From contig JARKIP010000005.1 in NCBI GenBank assembly GCA_029990175.1, forward strand, positions 34,295,501 through 34,359,500: a stretch of DNA of 64,000 nt, in the 5' to 3' direction. The notes under the pieces are model-generated. The model saw only the letters and a program-made list of their open reading frames with translations. It ran no database searches and was not told the DNA's origin. Positions within the stretch are counted from its first letter, which is position 1. The number at the start of each line of letters is the position of its first letter. Source of the DNA: Petunia secreta. Its lineage: Eukaryota > Streptophyta > Magnoliopsida > Solanales > Solanaceae. Below are positions 54,450-64,000 of the stretch, piece after piece. Both the position numbers and the translations under genes were made by a program.

Positions 54450-56785
54450 CCTACACTCCCCTTCTTTAGAGCATACCTACTCACACCAAGGGATTCCTCT
54501 TCCCCTCCAATTTCATCACCTAAGCAATCCTTCTCGAAAGACAAGCTCTCAAGGAAGGTATTAATGATGGACTCTTCTTCATCATAACCCCAACAAACAA
54601 TAGTAGGGTCACTCAAAGAACCATCTACCTCACCCAAATTCTCAAACAATGGATTGCCTAAGGAATCAAACCTTTCACACCATGGAGGTTCCATTTGATT
54701 TCTCACCCTAGTTTGATACAAGTCGTTACCACTAATGAGAATGCCTTCAAACAATGGATTAGTGTACACATGCATCTCACTATCATGATCAAGCATAGAC
54801 AAGTTATCAAGACTAGGTTCACTTGAGGAGTCATCATTGACAACCTTGTCCAATTCATGCAATTTGGACTCCTCAAGGACAAGATCATCCTCACCACAAC
54901 ACATTTGTCCACCAAATAGAAGCATATCAATTAGGGAATGGTCAACTACCTCATCTTCCCCTATGTGAAAGGTTGGTGGTGTGTCATAGCAAAGGTCACA
55001 ATTGTGGTCAACTATCAAATCTACACTAGGGAGGGGTTCAATGAACAATGAGCTCACATCATGATGTGGCATAGCATCCCTTCCAACTAGTGTTTCACAA
55101 GCACATACAAGTTGACAACTAGACTCTTCACTAGTGGCATACTCACTAGATGCATTCAAAACACCAACTAGTGTTGAGTCATCACAAGACAAGTAGCTAG
55201 TAGGCTCATGAATAGGTGAAGTAACACTTACATTTGTAGTACTTCCTTGGTCACTCATAAGGCTTGAAGTGTCATATGAAACTTCTCCATCACGAAGCTC
55301 ACTTTGAGGCTCCAATGGCTTGTCTTCAAATGTACCTACACAAGAACTTTCACAAGAAAAGGTAGAAGATAAAGAAGGGTTAGAACAATGGGTGCTCTCA
55401 CTCTCAATTTTTCCTTCCTCACCTCTCATCTCTCTCAATTTTACCTCATGGTCAAGTGTAGTTTGTGGTGACAATCCACTCACATCACTCCTCAAATCCT
55501 CTCCTTTTTCCTCTCTTGGATTGTCACCGGTCACTCCCTCACTTCTCTCTATCTTTTCTCTCTCATTTGAAGTGGAGTGACTCTCATTTTCATCATGTGT
55601 TGGCAAAATAATAAGATTGTTTGCCCCGGGTTCAAGTACAATGGGTGACTTTGCTTTAGCCTCTTCCCTCAACTCCTTCATCCGTTTGTAGTCTTCCCTT
55701 ACTTGCCTTGGAGTCAAAGGTCTAAGCACATACTTCCTCCCATCTTGCTTAACCGTATAGGAGTTGGTCCGGCCATCATCCACTACACTCCTATCATGTT
55801 GCCATGGTCTCCCAAACAATAAATGGCATGCTTGCATCGGGACCACATCAAACATGATCTTATCCTTATAGCTCCCAATGCTAAACTCAATCAACGCTTG
55901 TTTCACCACTTTAAGTTCACCACACTCGCTAAGCCATTGTAATCGATATGGTTTTGGATGCTTTAGAGTAGGTAACTTCAATTGGGAAATCAAGGTTTGG
56001 CTCACTATGTTGGTACAACTCCCCGAATCAACAACCATTGAACATACTTGGCCCATTACTCGGCACCTAGCATGAAAGAGGTTTTCCCTTTGATCATTTT
56101 CCACCCCCTCTTCTATAACAATAGTACTCAAGCTTCTCCTAACCACCAAGAACATTTGAGGGCCATCATCCTCTTCTACGGCCTCTTCACAATCAACTTC
56201 CTCATCCTCCTCTACTTCCTCATTTTCGGACTCACTTTCTTGTTCATACACCAAATTGCCAACCACAACCATGGTTCGTTTTGTGGAGCATTCTTTAGCA
56301 ATATGCCCAAAGCCCTTACACTTATAACATTGAGTAGAAGTAGAAATAGGATTACTCAAACGAGTTTTAGAAGTACCTTCCAAGTGTGGTGTAGTCTTCT
56401 CATAAGGCTTCTTCACTTCTTTGCTAGCATTGGCACTTGGAAAGTTTGCATTTGGAGTCTTCCACTCTTTTGGCTTACTTGTAGTAGTAAGAGTGTTGTT
56501 TTTGGACCTCTCTCCCTTAAGCCAACTCTCGGCTTCAATGGCGGCCTCAAGTAGATCTTGAAGTGAAAGATAAGTATGCAACCTCAATTGAGAAGCAATA
56601 CTATAGCTCAAACCAGTTTTGAAGCGGATCATTGCTTGTTCCACACATTCGGTATCCATATCCAATGCCATCCGGATCTTTTCAAATTCATCATGGTACT
56701 CATGCACCGTTTTGACACCTTGTTTTAGATCATACTCGCCCATCCTTTTGGGCACAGGGATGCGAGAACCAATCCGAGTAATCAA
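54437..56785 (-). CDS. Element 3 gag C-part, protease and unknown acidic module (782 codons)
   Basis: Residues ~14-130 are the gag core end (YDLKQGVKTVHEYHDEF). The knuckle is CYKCKGFGHIAKEC (~153-166). Protease follows (VVDSGSCTNIV, ~250) with its usual tail (HLLFGRPWQ, PLTPRQVREDYKRM). After EAKAKSP (~380) all similarity to RT stops. The remaining ~400 residues are acidic and Ser-rich, with Cys pairs, and share blocks with element 5: PHHDVSSLFIEP, CYDTPPTF, YTNPLFE, GGEEESLGV. I do not recognise this module. It is open over its whole length, which suggests it was kept by selection or is young. The first ~14 codons come from a foreign insertion and are not gag. Confidence 0.85.
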   Translation of the reverse strand: MITRIGSRIPVPKRMGEYDLKQGVKTVHEYHDEFEKIRMALDMDTECVEQAMIRFKTGLSYSIASQLRLHTYLSLQDLLEAAIEAESWLKGERSKNNTLTTTSKPKEWKTPNANFPSANASKEVKKPYEKTTPHLEGTSKTRLSNPISTSTQCYKCKGFGHIAKECSTKRTMVVVGNLVYEQESESENEEVEEDEEVDCEEAVEEDDGPQMFLVVRRSLSTIVIEEGVENDQRENLFHARCRVMGQVCSMVVDSGSCTNIVSQTLISQLKLPTLKHPKPYRLQWLSECGELKVVKQALIEFSIGSYKDKIMFDVVPMQACHLLFGRPWQHDRSVVDDGRTNSYTVKQDGRKYVLRPLTPRQVREDYKRMKELREEAKAKSPIVLEPGANNLIILPTHDENESHSTSNEREKIERSEGVTGDNPREEKGEDLRSDVSGLSPQTTLDHEVKLREMRGEEGKIESESTHCSNPSLSSTFSCESSCVGTFEDKPLEPQSELRDGEVSYDTSSLMSDQGSTTNVSVTSPIHEPTSYLSCDDSTLVGVLNASSEYATSEESSCQLVCACETLVGRDAMPHHDVSSLFIEPLPSVDLIVDHNCDLCYDTPPTFHIGEDEVVDHSLIDMLLFGGQMCCGEDDLVLEESKLHELDKVVNDDSSSEPSLDNLSMLDHDSEMHVYTNPLFEGILISGNDLYQTRVRNQMEPPWCERFDSLGNPLFENLGEVDGSLSDPTIVCWGYDEEESIINTFLESLSFEKDCLGDEIGGEEESLGVSRYALKKGSVGWAI

Positions 56786-56831
56786 CCGCTTTTTTTTGAA
56801 TCTGCCTCAAGCAAGCCACCCCAACCCTACC
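56738..56831. other. Foreign ~95-bp insertion in element 3 gag
   Basis: Sister gags join EQL directly to YDLKQG. Here ~95 bp intervene, with a T-run at 56791-56798 and no similarity that I see to the gags. It breaks the gag frame. Origin unknown; no clear target duplication. Confidence 0.6.
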
Positions 56832-56905
56832 GCCAAAAAGCCGAGTTGCTCTTGTCGATACCTTGGAGTTATGTACTTGGCATTCATAAGTCCCTTCAAG
56901 TCATC

Positions 56906-57745
56906 CTAAGTCACATTCAAATGCAAATTCATCCTTCTCCTAGACCTCTTCATAGACTCCCACCAAGTAGAAGCATAGGCCTCAAAGGTAGAAATAGCAT
57001 AGGTACCCTTTCTCTCCTCGGTCATTTCATTAGTATCAAACACCTTATCCATGAGTAGTACCCATTCCATGTATGCCTCCGGATCACAAGTTCCCTTGAA
57101 GGGTGGAAGATTGAGCTTGACACTATTGAGGTTGTTGTTGTTGTCACGTACCCCATAGTTAGGCTCCGGTTGGCCTCCATAGTGGTCATCATGTGCAACA
57201 TACTCCCTCCTAGCATTCCGCCCTCCATATCCTAAGGGTGGCCCTCGACCTCGGCCTCTACCCCTATCCACGTTTCGACCCCAATTCATTTGCCTCCTAG
57301 GTTGATAATGAGCATCATACCCATAGGCTTCATCACCATACTCGGCTTCCTCCTCTTCTTGAGCCTCAAGAACTTGCTCAAGAGGTGGGACAAACCTAAC
57401 GGGTCTTCGAAGTGGAGCATTTCCTTGGGGATTGCCCAAGTTGAGAGGATTGCTCTCTTGTTGGGGATTGCCCAACTCACGCCCTCGTAGAGCTTCAACT
57501 TTGCTTTGTTCATACTTCTTGGTTAGCTCAACAAAGTGTCCGGGGGTCATAGGAGTGCTATGACTTGTACCCTCTCCGGATTCAATTTGGACACTCGGGG
57601 TCCTCCTCTCACCGGATTCAACTTGATTCCTCTCGACGGTTTCAAGTCTCAATGAGATATCCTCCAATTTAGCCATAATGGTGGCCATGAAGTTCTTCAT
57701 GGGATCATCTCCATCGCTTGCCATTGCACCTACAAAAAGCAACAA
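56906..57745 (-). pseudogene. Element 3 gag N-terminal part, premature stop
   Basis: Probable start Met at 57724 (MASDGDD). It has LGNPQ repeats, the RGRGRG tract and the start of the gag core (FEAYASTWWES). It ends at a stop where element 4 has a Trp codon (CCTAAG on the plus strand near 56906, CCCAAG in element 4). With the downstream insertion, gag and protease cannot be made as one protein here. Confidence 0.85.
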
Positions 57746-58945
57746 ACGTTAGTAAAAGACCTCACATACTCCCTCACTTGTGTTCACTCGGATCACTCTT
57801 TTGGGGGTGGTGGTGGATATTTCACTCGGACTTGATTACCAAAAGCTTCAAGTAGTTGACTATCAATCCTCAACTCAACCAACTATTCACAAGCCAATTG
57901 TACTCCGGGGTGAGTGGAGTTGATATGACTCGATGAACGCTAAGCACTTTTGAAGTGAGGACTTGAACCAAAAGAAACTACGAGTTCTTCTTGGAATTCT
58001 ATTCTCCAACTAAGGCACGAATTCACCTAAAAGCAATGAGACATTAGTGCTAATTAAGTAGAAATATTACTTAGATAGGCACTAATTAGAAGTTAGGCAA
58101 CAAAAGAATAGGAAAACCTAGGAAAAACTACCCAAACAACACCTTCAGAGGTCAGGCGGAGCGCCTGAAGAAAATTTGGTCAGTGGGGTTGGTCAGGCGG
58201 GGCGCCTGGGATTTAGGCGGAGCGCCTGGGGCAAGAACAAGTCAGGCGGGGCGCCCAAACTTCAGGCGGAGCGCCTGGACGAAGAACACCGGGGTTTTTC
58301 ACTCCGTGTTCTTCGTTTTCAATCCAATTTCTAGGCCGATTCCAAGGTGTTTTGGCCAAATCCAAGGTACCCAAAGTTGCTCCTTGATACAACCTATAAT
58401 CCCCAATCAATTTCACACCCAAACAACCAACAAATAAGGCTCAATCAAGATTCAAAGTTTTCAAGTTTGGGGTTTCAACATGGGTTTCAAGGTTCAAAAG
58501 TGGGTTTCGATTTTTCAAAAACTATGTTACCGAACTCCGAATCACACGATTCTTGTTGCAAATTGTTCGGATTTCAATAGAGATCAATCCCCAATAATCA
58601 ATTCCAAAACCCCATTAACACACAACCCAAAATCAATCAATTCCTTCAAGAACAAAGGGTTTTGGGAGGGTTTAACAAATTGGGGTTTCAAATTTTCAAT
58701 CCAATCCGATCCAAACAAATTTGGTACCCAAACATCGGGTTTTCAACAAGGATTAAGAATCTATAACACCCACTTCAAGAATCAAACACACCAAAAAGTT
58801 ACACCAATTTTTGTATTTTTCAATTTTTCTATTTTTTTTGTAATTTTCTTCTTTCAATAACTTCAACAACAAGAAAACTAAAAGAAAAGATACTAGGCAC
58901 GAAGAACCAAGGGTCGGGGGTTTGTAGAAACAAAACCCGAGCCTT
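57746..58945 (-). other. Element 3 5' leader with palindrome cluster
   Basis: About 1.2 kb non-coding. Palindromes with centres GAG and GGG at 58154-58280, 430-560 nt before the gag start. They use the same centre type as this element's LTR cluster. The rest is A/T-rich with no supported ORF. Confidence 0.75.
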
Positions 58946-58957
58946 GCTCTGATACCA
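58946..58957 (-). other. Element 3 primer-binding site
   Basis: TGGTATCAGAGC on the minus strand, two bases from the LTR. Confidence 0.88.
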
Positions 58958-58959
58958 AA

Positions 58960-59676
58960 TGATGTAGGGGAAACGCGGAAGAAGTAAAAGATAATGAGCG
59001 AGACGTAACTCGATCACTAATCCCAAGTAGCAACGGAGAACTTATTCCGTTACACCCCGAGAGAAGGCCAAGAACACCTACACTAGGCAACTACCCTCGA
59101 GCCAACTAGGACTCGCAAATAGAATGATCGGGGCGGGGTTGTTAGGCAACTAGAATCCACTAGAAGTAAACAAGTCCCAAACTCAAGGTTGGTTTTCATA
59201 AACCCAAAGAGATCCCTCTTTACAATGTTAATTCATCATTCAAAAATAAGCTAATGAAATAAACTAGCTATCTAGCTATTTATAGAGGTTTTTAGGCATC
59301 TATTGAAAGGTCTAAAATGCCCACACTTAGGCTTAGGAATAAAAGACCACGTAGGGTCAAAATAGACATAACACTAAGCAAATTCACGTGCTTCAGCTAT
59401 TCGGGCGGAGCGCCTGGGATTAGGGCGGAGCGCCCATGAAAATGACCAGTGGGGTGGCCTGGGCGGAGCGCCTGGGCCAAGGCATCTTGAGGCGGAGCGC
59501 CTGGATCACTGGGCGGAGCGCCTGGATGACTGGGCTGCTCCCCTTGCGCTTTGAGCACTCGGATCGGCTTCCATTCGCTTCCTTCTTCTAGGCCCTTCCT
59601 TACCAAGTGTAGGTGTACTCCTTGGGTCTCCTTAGCTTGGCCCCGTGTGAAGGGTCTCGTAGTTTGCCCGGCATCA
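58960..59676 (-). repeat. Element 3 5' LTR (717 bp)
   Basis: In element orientation TGATGCCGGGC to CTACATCA. TATA box at 59277-59284; palindrome cluster (centre GAG) at 59400-59525. It retains the uninterrupted site into which element 2 inserted in the sister LTR. Confidence 0.92.
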
Positions 59677-60272
59677 CTAAGCCTATCAACCAATGAGGTG
59701 CTAATACAATTGGCATCGGTACCACCAATCTTGAGCAAGTATCCTCCAATACCATCTACCTCAACAACGAACCTACATCTACCCAAGTCTTGCACATTGG
59801 CACCCAAATGAGAATTTGGACGCCCACAAGTGTCAACACCAACAACTTGGGTCTGCCTTATCCCTCCACTAGTGGCAACACCACTAGAACAACCTCCACT
59901 TCCCGTCACTCTCCCAACATTAGCAATGTTGTTGGAAGTCAAGGAAAGGACCTTGCCACGGAACCCATAAGTGCCTCTCGCCTTGGTTCCATAGCCCATA
60001 GTACTACTCCTACTACAACCATCCACGCCCCTCACGGCATACATCCCCTTTGTAGCAAAAGCAACACCATCCTTCATACCACCCTCCACATGGAAATTAG
60101 AAGCATTAGGCCGCTTAGCGTACCTAGAAGATGCAAGCTTCTTCTTTCCCATGGAACAACCACCACCACCACTCCCCATACTAATGGAAGGTCCTCCACT
60201 ACTCCCTTGTACTCCGTTAGCAACACTAAGAGAAGATGCATAAGAATAACCCCTATGTTCATCATCATCATC
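59677..60272. other. Unidentified 0.6 kb between elements 3 and 5
   Basis: Older sequence flanked by two LTRs. A minus-strand frame from 60179 runs to the LTR edge: Gly/Ser-rich (MGSGGGGCSMGKKK), then a more protein-like stretch (RCRFVVEVDGIGGYLLKIG). I do not recognise it; it may be a piece of another transposon or a gene fragment. A short CAT repeat lies at 60260-60269. TCAAC (60268-60272) may be the element 5 target duplication. Confidence 0.4.
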
Positions 60273-61070
60273 AACTGATGCAGGGCAAAACTAGCGGAAG
60301 CTAAACACGATACAAATAATGCGGAAGCGATAAAAGATAACAAGAAATCGAGACTAGGAAGGCAAGAAAGTAGAAGAAAGAATCGAATTCAATTTACTAA
60401 CGTTAATTGAATTCAAAAGGGAGAAGGGAAACTCGAACCTTACAATGGAATCAAACTAGGTGTCGATCTCCATAGGTTCCAAGTCGAGACATACACGAGC
60501 CTCGGGCTCAAACAAGAAGGGCTCGGCCTCTTCAATGTTCCCTCTCAATTCTATCTTCTAAACAATGACTAACTAATGAATGAAATGGCTAAGGGAAACT
60601 TATATAGTTTTCCCATACATAAATGTGAAATGACTAAAAGCCCCTAGGTCTAGTTAATACATTAGAATCACTTAGGGACAAAATAGGAATTACACCTCAA
60701 AAACTAGTCTTCAATTGGCCCGTAAGTAGGCGCCCCGCCTAGCCAGAAGAGGCGCCCCGCCTGGACACCATGCAGAGAACCAGGCACTCCACCACCATAG
60801 AGTAGGCGGTCCGCTCAGTGTAGATCCAGAGAGGCTTCCAAAAGTGGGCGGTCCGCCCATCAAAGTAGGCGCTTCGCCTATTGCTGTGGGCTCTTGAAAT
60901 GCTTCAAATTGTGTCCCTCGAGCCTCTCCTTTGGTGCCTAGGTGCTCCTCCTTCCTTGGCGCTCCGATGCATGATCTTCAAGACGTTTCCGGAGCCCTTG
61001 ACTTGCAACCTTTGTGCTCTTCAAGCTTGGTCCTTGATGGTTGTCGTTTAGGCCAATTTGCCCGGCATCA
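60273..61070 (-). repeat. Element 5 3' LTR (798 bp)
   Basis: Boundary set by the polypurine tract on one side and TGATGCAGGGC on the other. Starts TGATGCCGGGC in element orientation, as element 3 does. A TATATA-type box lies at about 60600-60606; palindromes (centres CCC, GTC, CTT) at 60726-60880, ~120-280 bp upstream. The partner LTR is outside the window. Confidence 0.8.
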
Positions 61071-62410
61071 TCCTCCCCTTCTTGAAAGGATTTCGTCCTC
61101 GAAATCGAACCATCAAAACCTACAATCAAAACAAGAATAAGTGCAAGTGGTGTGGAAAACACACTCTTGTGATAGAGCCAAGCATCAATACCCATTAAAA
61201 AGCTTATGTCCCCAAAAGAGACAATAAATTCTTGGCTCGACAAGAACAAGCACTCATCATTATAACAAACAAAGAGATCAAGGGTATGCATGTAGCAATT
61301 ATATTTCCTATGACCCCTAAGCTTACTACCAACACACCAAGCCTTCACATCAATTTTATCACAATGTGACACATCGGCTTTGGCATGACCAACACTCAAG
61401 GTGTGCTCAACATGTGGGATGGAGTAAGTGAAATAGTTCAATTCACAACTAACATCGATTACTCCACTCCCCTTCTTACGAGCATTCTTATACACACCAA
61501 GAGGTACCTCCTCACCTCCAAATACTCCTCCAAGACAACCCTCGTCACTAGACAAACTCCCAAGGGAGGTCTCAAACAATGGGTTATCAATAGAGTTAGG
61601 CATTCCAATCCATGGAGGTCCAAACTCACACTCTACTCTAGCTTGATACAATTCACCATTTTCATTGAAGTTGCTCTCATACAAAGGATTAGTATAGGCA
61701 CACTTCTCAAGTTCATTGGCAAGCAAAGGTGAAGTTCTCAAACTAGAGACAACATCGACACTTGAGGAATCATCGAACACAAGTCGATCAATCTCATTCT
61801 CAAGAGACTCCTCAAGGTTACAACCTTCCTCACTACGACACAAGATACCACCACTATCAAATAAACAATCAAAGGGAAGAATAGGATAATCACGCAATTC
61901 ATCTTCTCCTTTATCAAACATGGGTGGGGTGTCATAGCAAGGTCCACAAATAAGGTCAACTTCAACATTTTCACTAAAGTGAGGTTCAATAAAAACCGAG
62001 CTCACATCATGATGTGGCTTTTCAACCCTCTCAACTAGTGGTTCGTTTTCACACACAAGTTGACCCAAAGGCTCTACGCTAGTTGCAAACACATTATAGG
62101 CATGCAAATCATCAACTAGCCTAGATTTTTCACTAACAACATCACAAGACAAGGAAGTATCATGATCAAGGAGGGAAGAACTAACACATACCGTTGAAGT
62201 GTCATGAATATCTCCACCTTGTAGCTCACATTCGGCATCTCCTTCACCTTGTCTTTCCATCTTGGAACATGGTTGAGGCTCCATCGGTTTGCCTCCAAGA
62301 ATCCCTACAAAAGAATTCAAGCACAGAGAAGAAAAAGATAAAGGGTTAAGGTTAGAATAAGGGGTGTCCTCACTCTCAATTTTTCTTTTCCCCTCTTTCT
62401 TTTCCCTCAT
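60938..62410 (-). CDS. Element 5 unknown acidic module and LTR-encoded tail (490 codons)
   Basis: Open frame of 490 codons. About 430 residues are the same module as in element 3, clearly related but diverged: PHHDVSSVFIEP, CYDTPPMF, YTNPLYE, LYQARV, FGGEEVPLGV, IDAWLYHKSVFST. It then passes through the polypurine tract (SFQEGEDDAGQ) into the LTR, with a tail unlike TRSQAK. An A-run at 62407-62413 separates it from the protease frame, so the Met at 62410 is probably not the original start. No integrase-tail remnant is visible. Function unknown. Confidence 0.82.
   Translation of the reverse strand: MREKKEGKRKIESEDTPYSNLNPLSFSSLCLNSFVGILGGKPMEPQPCSKMERQGEGDAECELQGGDIHDTSTVCVSSSLLDHDTSLSCDVVSEKSRLVDDLHAYNVFATSVEPLGQLVCENEPLVERVEKPHHDVSSVFIEPHFSENVEVDLICGPCYDTPPMFDKGEDELRDYPILPFDCLFDSGGILCRSEEGCNLEESLENEIDRLVFDDSSSVDVVSSLRTSPLLANELEKCAYTNPLYESNFNENGELYQARVECEFGPPWIGMPNSIDNPLFETSLGSLSSDEGCLGGVFGGEEVPLGVYKNARKKGSGVIDVSCELNYFTYSIPHVEHTLSVGHAKADVSHCDKIDVKAWCVGSKLRGHRKYNCYMHTLDLFVCYNDECLFLSSQEFIVSFGDISFLMGIDAWLYHKSVFSTPLALILVLIVGFDGSISRTKSFQEGEDDAGQIGLNDNHQGPSLKSTKVASQGLRKRLEDHASERQGRRST
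61071..61086 (-). other. Element 5 polypurine tract
   Basis: CAAGAAGGGGAGGA on the minus strand next to the 3' LTR, as in elements 2 and 3. Confidence 0.83.
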
Positions 62411-63224
62411 TTTTTTCCAAGGTCGGGTGTAGATTCGGGTGATGCTTCACTCTCCACTTGCAAGGGCATAACCATAAGATTGTTGGTTCCGGGCTCAAGT
62501 ACCATGGGTGACTTGGCTTTGGCCGCTTCCCTCAACTCCCTCATAATCCTATAGTCATTACTTACTTGCTTCGGCGTCAAGGGCTTGAGCACATATTTTC
62601 TAGACCATGCAAGACCGTATAGGAATTGGTTCTACCATCATGCACTACGCTCCGATCATATTGCCATGGCCTTCCAAACAAGAGGTGGCAAGCTTGCATA
62701 GGAACTACATCGAACATCACCTTATCTGGGTAATTTCCAATGCCAAACTCAACCAAAGCTTGCTTCACCACCCTCAACTCTCCACACTCACTCAACCATT
62801 GCAACCGGTAGGGATGTGGATGGGCTATAGTAGGCAATTGTAGTTGGGAAATCAAGGTCTCACTCACTATGTTAGCACAACTTCCCGAATCAATGATCAT
62901 TGAGCACACTTGCCCCATCACTCGACACCTAGCATGGAAGAGATTCTCTCTTTGCACATGCTCCGACTCCGCAATACTCATGGCACCCAAACTCCTCCGT
63001 ACCACAAGTGTCGTTTTAAGCTCATCATTACCTTGGGGAATGCCCAAGTTGTGGGGATTGCCCAACTTTTCTTCACTATTGCCTTCTCCGGCATCTTTTT
63101 GGACACTCGGGGTCCATTCCTCTTTGAGGCGATCAAACCTCGAGCTTATGGATCTCACCTCGGCCAAGAGGTTGACCAAAGTGCTTACCGGTACCTTAAT
63201 GGTATCGTATACGTCTCCGGCCAT
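62407..63224 (-). pseudogene. Element 5 gag stub and protease, two frameshifts
   Basis: Starts MAGDVYD at 63224. The ~70-residue gag N-terminus (with LGNPHNLGIPQG) joins directly to the pre-protease region (VVRRSLGAM): gag core and CCHC knuckle are deleted. Protease is present (IIDSGSCANIV) with HLLFGRPWQ. One base is missing near 62602 relative to element 3, moving PLTPKQV to the next frame (62592-62407). A second indel in the A-run near 62407 separates this from the unknown module. Confidence 0.85.
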
Positions 63225-64000
63225 GTACCTATATAAATCAAAGACAAGAAAGAAGTTAGAGTAAAAACCTCACTCGCTCCCTCACTTTTGAATGTCACTC
63301 GGATCACTCGTTTAGTGGTGGGGGATTTATCACTCAAACTTGATTCAATGGCTTCCTCGTAGTTGAACAACCTCCTCGATAACCAACCAAGTTCACAAGA
63401 ACCAAATACTCTTCGGGAAGAGTGGAATTGATGGGACTCGATGAACGCTAGGCTATTTAGGTGCGCACTTGAAGCAAAATCAAACTACGAGTCTTCTTTG
63501 AGGTCTACTCTCCTCTAAGCACGAGAACCCTATACGCTCAATGAACTAGTACTAGTAAAGTAGGAGTGTTACTTGAAAAGTACTAGCCGGAAGGGATACA
63601 AGCCAACAAAAAGTGAAAACCTACGAAAAACAACTACCCGGACAGCTCCCAGAAAGAGGCGCTCCGCCTCCACAAGTTCCAGAGGGCAGCCCAGAGGGAG
63701 GCGGTCCGCCTCAAAATGTAGGCGGTCCGCCTACTTGCATTTCCTGCAACGTGCAACAACGCGTTCTTGGCTTTTGGCACCCAATTTTTCAATGGTTTTT
63801 GAGTTGTTTTGCACTTTTGATGATACCCAAAGGTGTTATATGCTATAACAAACAAACCCCAATGGTTTAATCCAACAAACAACCAAAAACAAGTTTGTTT
63901 CAAGAATTTGGAACAAGTTCTTCAAGAACTTTCAAAATTTTCAAGATTTGAAAACTTCGATTTTTTTTCCGCAACTCCAAATGATGTTATGGGGGTATCA
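63225..64000 (-). other. Element 5 5' leader (part) with palindrome cluster
   Basis: Non-coding leader. Palindromes at 63656-63735 (centres CTC and GTC), 430-510 nt before the gag start, with TTCCAGAGGG between them. It continues beyond the window; the primer site is not reached. Confidence 0.72.

Larger units (their letters stand above)
53421..59676 (-). mobile_element. Gypsy element 3, non-autonomous, RT-integrase replaced by an unknown ORF
   Basis: LTRs, primer site, gag, knuckle, protease and polypurine tract belong to the same family as elements 2 and 4. From just after protease to the integrase tail, about 1.5 kb of unrelated coding sequence stands where RT, RNase H and integrase should be. 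Its 3' LTR is split by elements 2 and 4 (further piece 45466-45590). The 5' flank after the LTR is CTAAG (59677-59681). Confidence 0.88.
60273..64000 (-). mobile_element. Gypsy element 5, non-autonomous, same unknown module (5' end outside window)
   Basis: 3' LTR, polypurine tract, unknown module, protease, a short gag N-terminus and part of the leader. The primer site and 5' LTR are beyond 64000. Its organisation matches element 3, but most of gag, including the knuckle, is also missing. Confidence 0.85.

Noticed and set aside
59397..60179. A 260-codon gene spanning the element 3 LTR and its flank
   Set aside because: The frame fuses LTR coding sequence to unrelated flank across the LTR edge at 59676; it is chance read-through.

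Overview
The window is plant nuclear DNA, heterochromatic in character. It holds two kinds of reverse-transcribing sequence and no recognisable host gene. Positions 1-36012 are a tandem array of an endogenous pararetrovirus (Caulimoviridae-like) that is very AT-rich. Positions 36013-64000 are nested Ty3/gypsy LTR retrotransposons, all on the minus strand, whose RT and integrase look like CRM-type chromoviruses. I cannot name the species. CRM-like elements together with an EPRV array would fit pericentromeric DNA, but that is inference.

Viral array. The unit is about 7.7 kb (period 7705-7706 bp). In reading order it has a leader with TATA box, AATAAA and a tRNA-Met primer-binding site, then a 57-aa ORF, a 71-aa ORF, an 1811-aa polyprotein (movement protein, capsid/zinc knuckle, protease, RT, RNase H) and a 397-aa ORF. 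Consecutive ORFs overlap or nearly touch. Parts of six units are present. A and B (1-9768) and H (30369-36012) are on the minus strand; C, D, E and F (9770-30368) are on the plus strand. One 20.6-kb inversion inside a head-to-tail array explains both orientation switches: H and C then become the two halves of one unit, with 11 bp and 31 bp lost at the breakpoints. Two diverged viral types alternate in the array and unit F is a mosaic of them. No polyprotein copy in the window is intact.

Retrotransposon side. The right end of the viral array lies inside the 3' part of the gag-pol ORF of element 1 (36013-42731). Element 1 sits inside the gag of element 4 (42732-45465). Element 4 sits inside the 3' LTR of element 3 (45466-45590 plus 53421-59676). 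Element 2 (45591-53415) is a complete young element in that same LTR, with a TTAGG target duplication. Element 5 (60273 to beyond the window) follows after 0.6 kb of unidentified sequence.

Elements 1 and 2 encode full gag-pol. Elements 3 and 5 keep gag (part) and protease, but a related acidic ORF of about 450 residues that I do not recognise replaces RT-RNase H-integrase. Elements 2, 3, 4 and 5 also carry clusters of a short palindrome (AGGCG-NNN-CGCCT) at two fixed places: about 120-280 bp upstream of the LTR TATA box, and about 430-590 nt upstream of the gag start. The substituted non-autonomous family and the paired palindrome clusters are the most novel things in the window.
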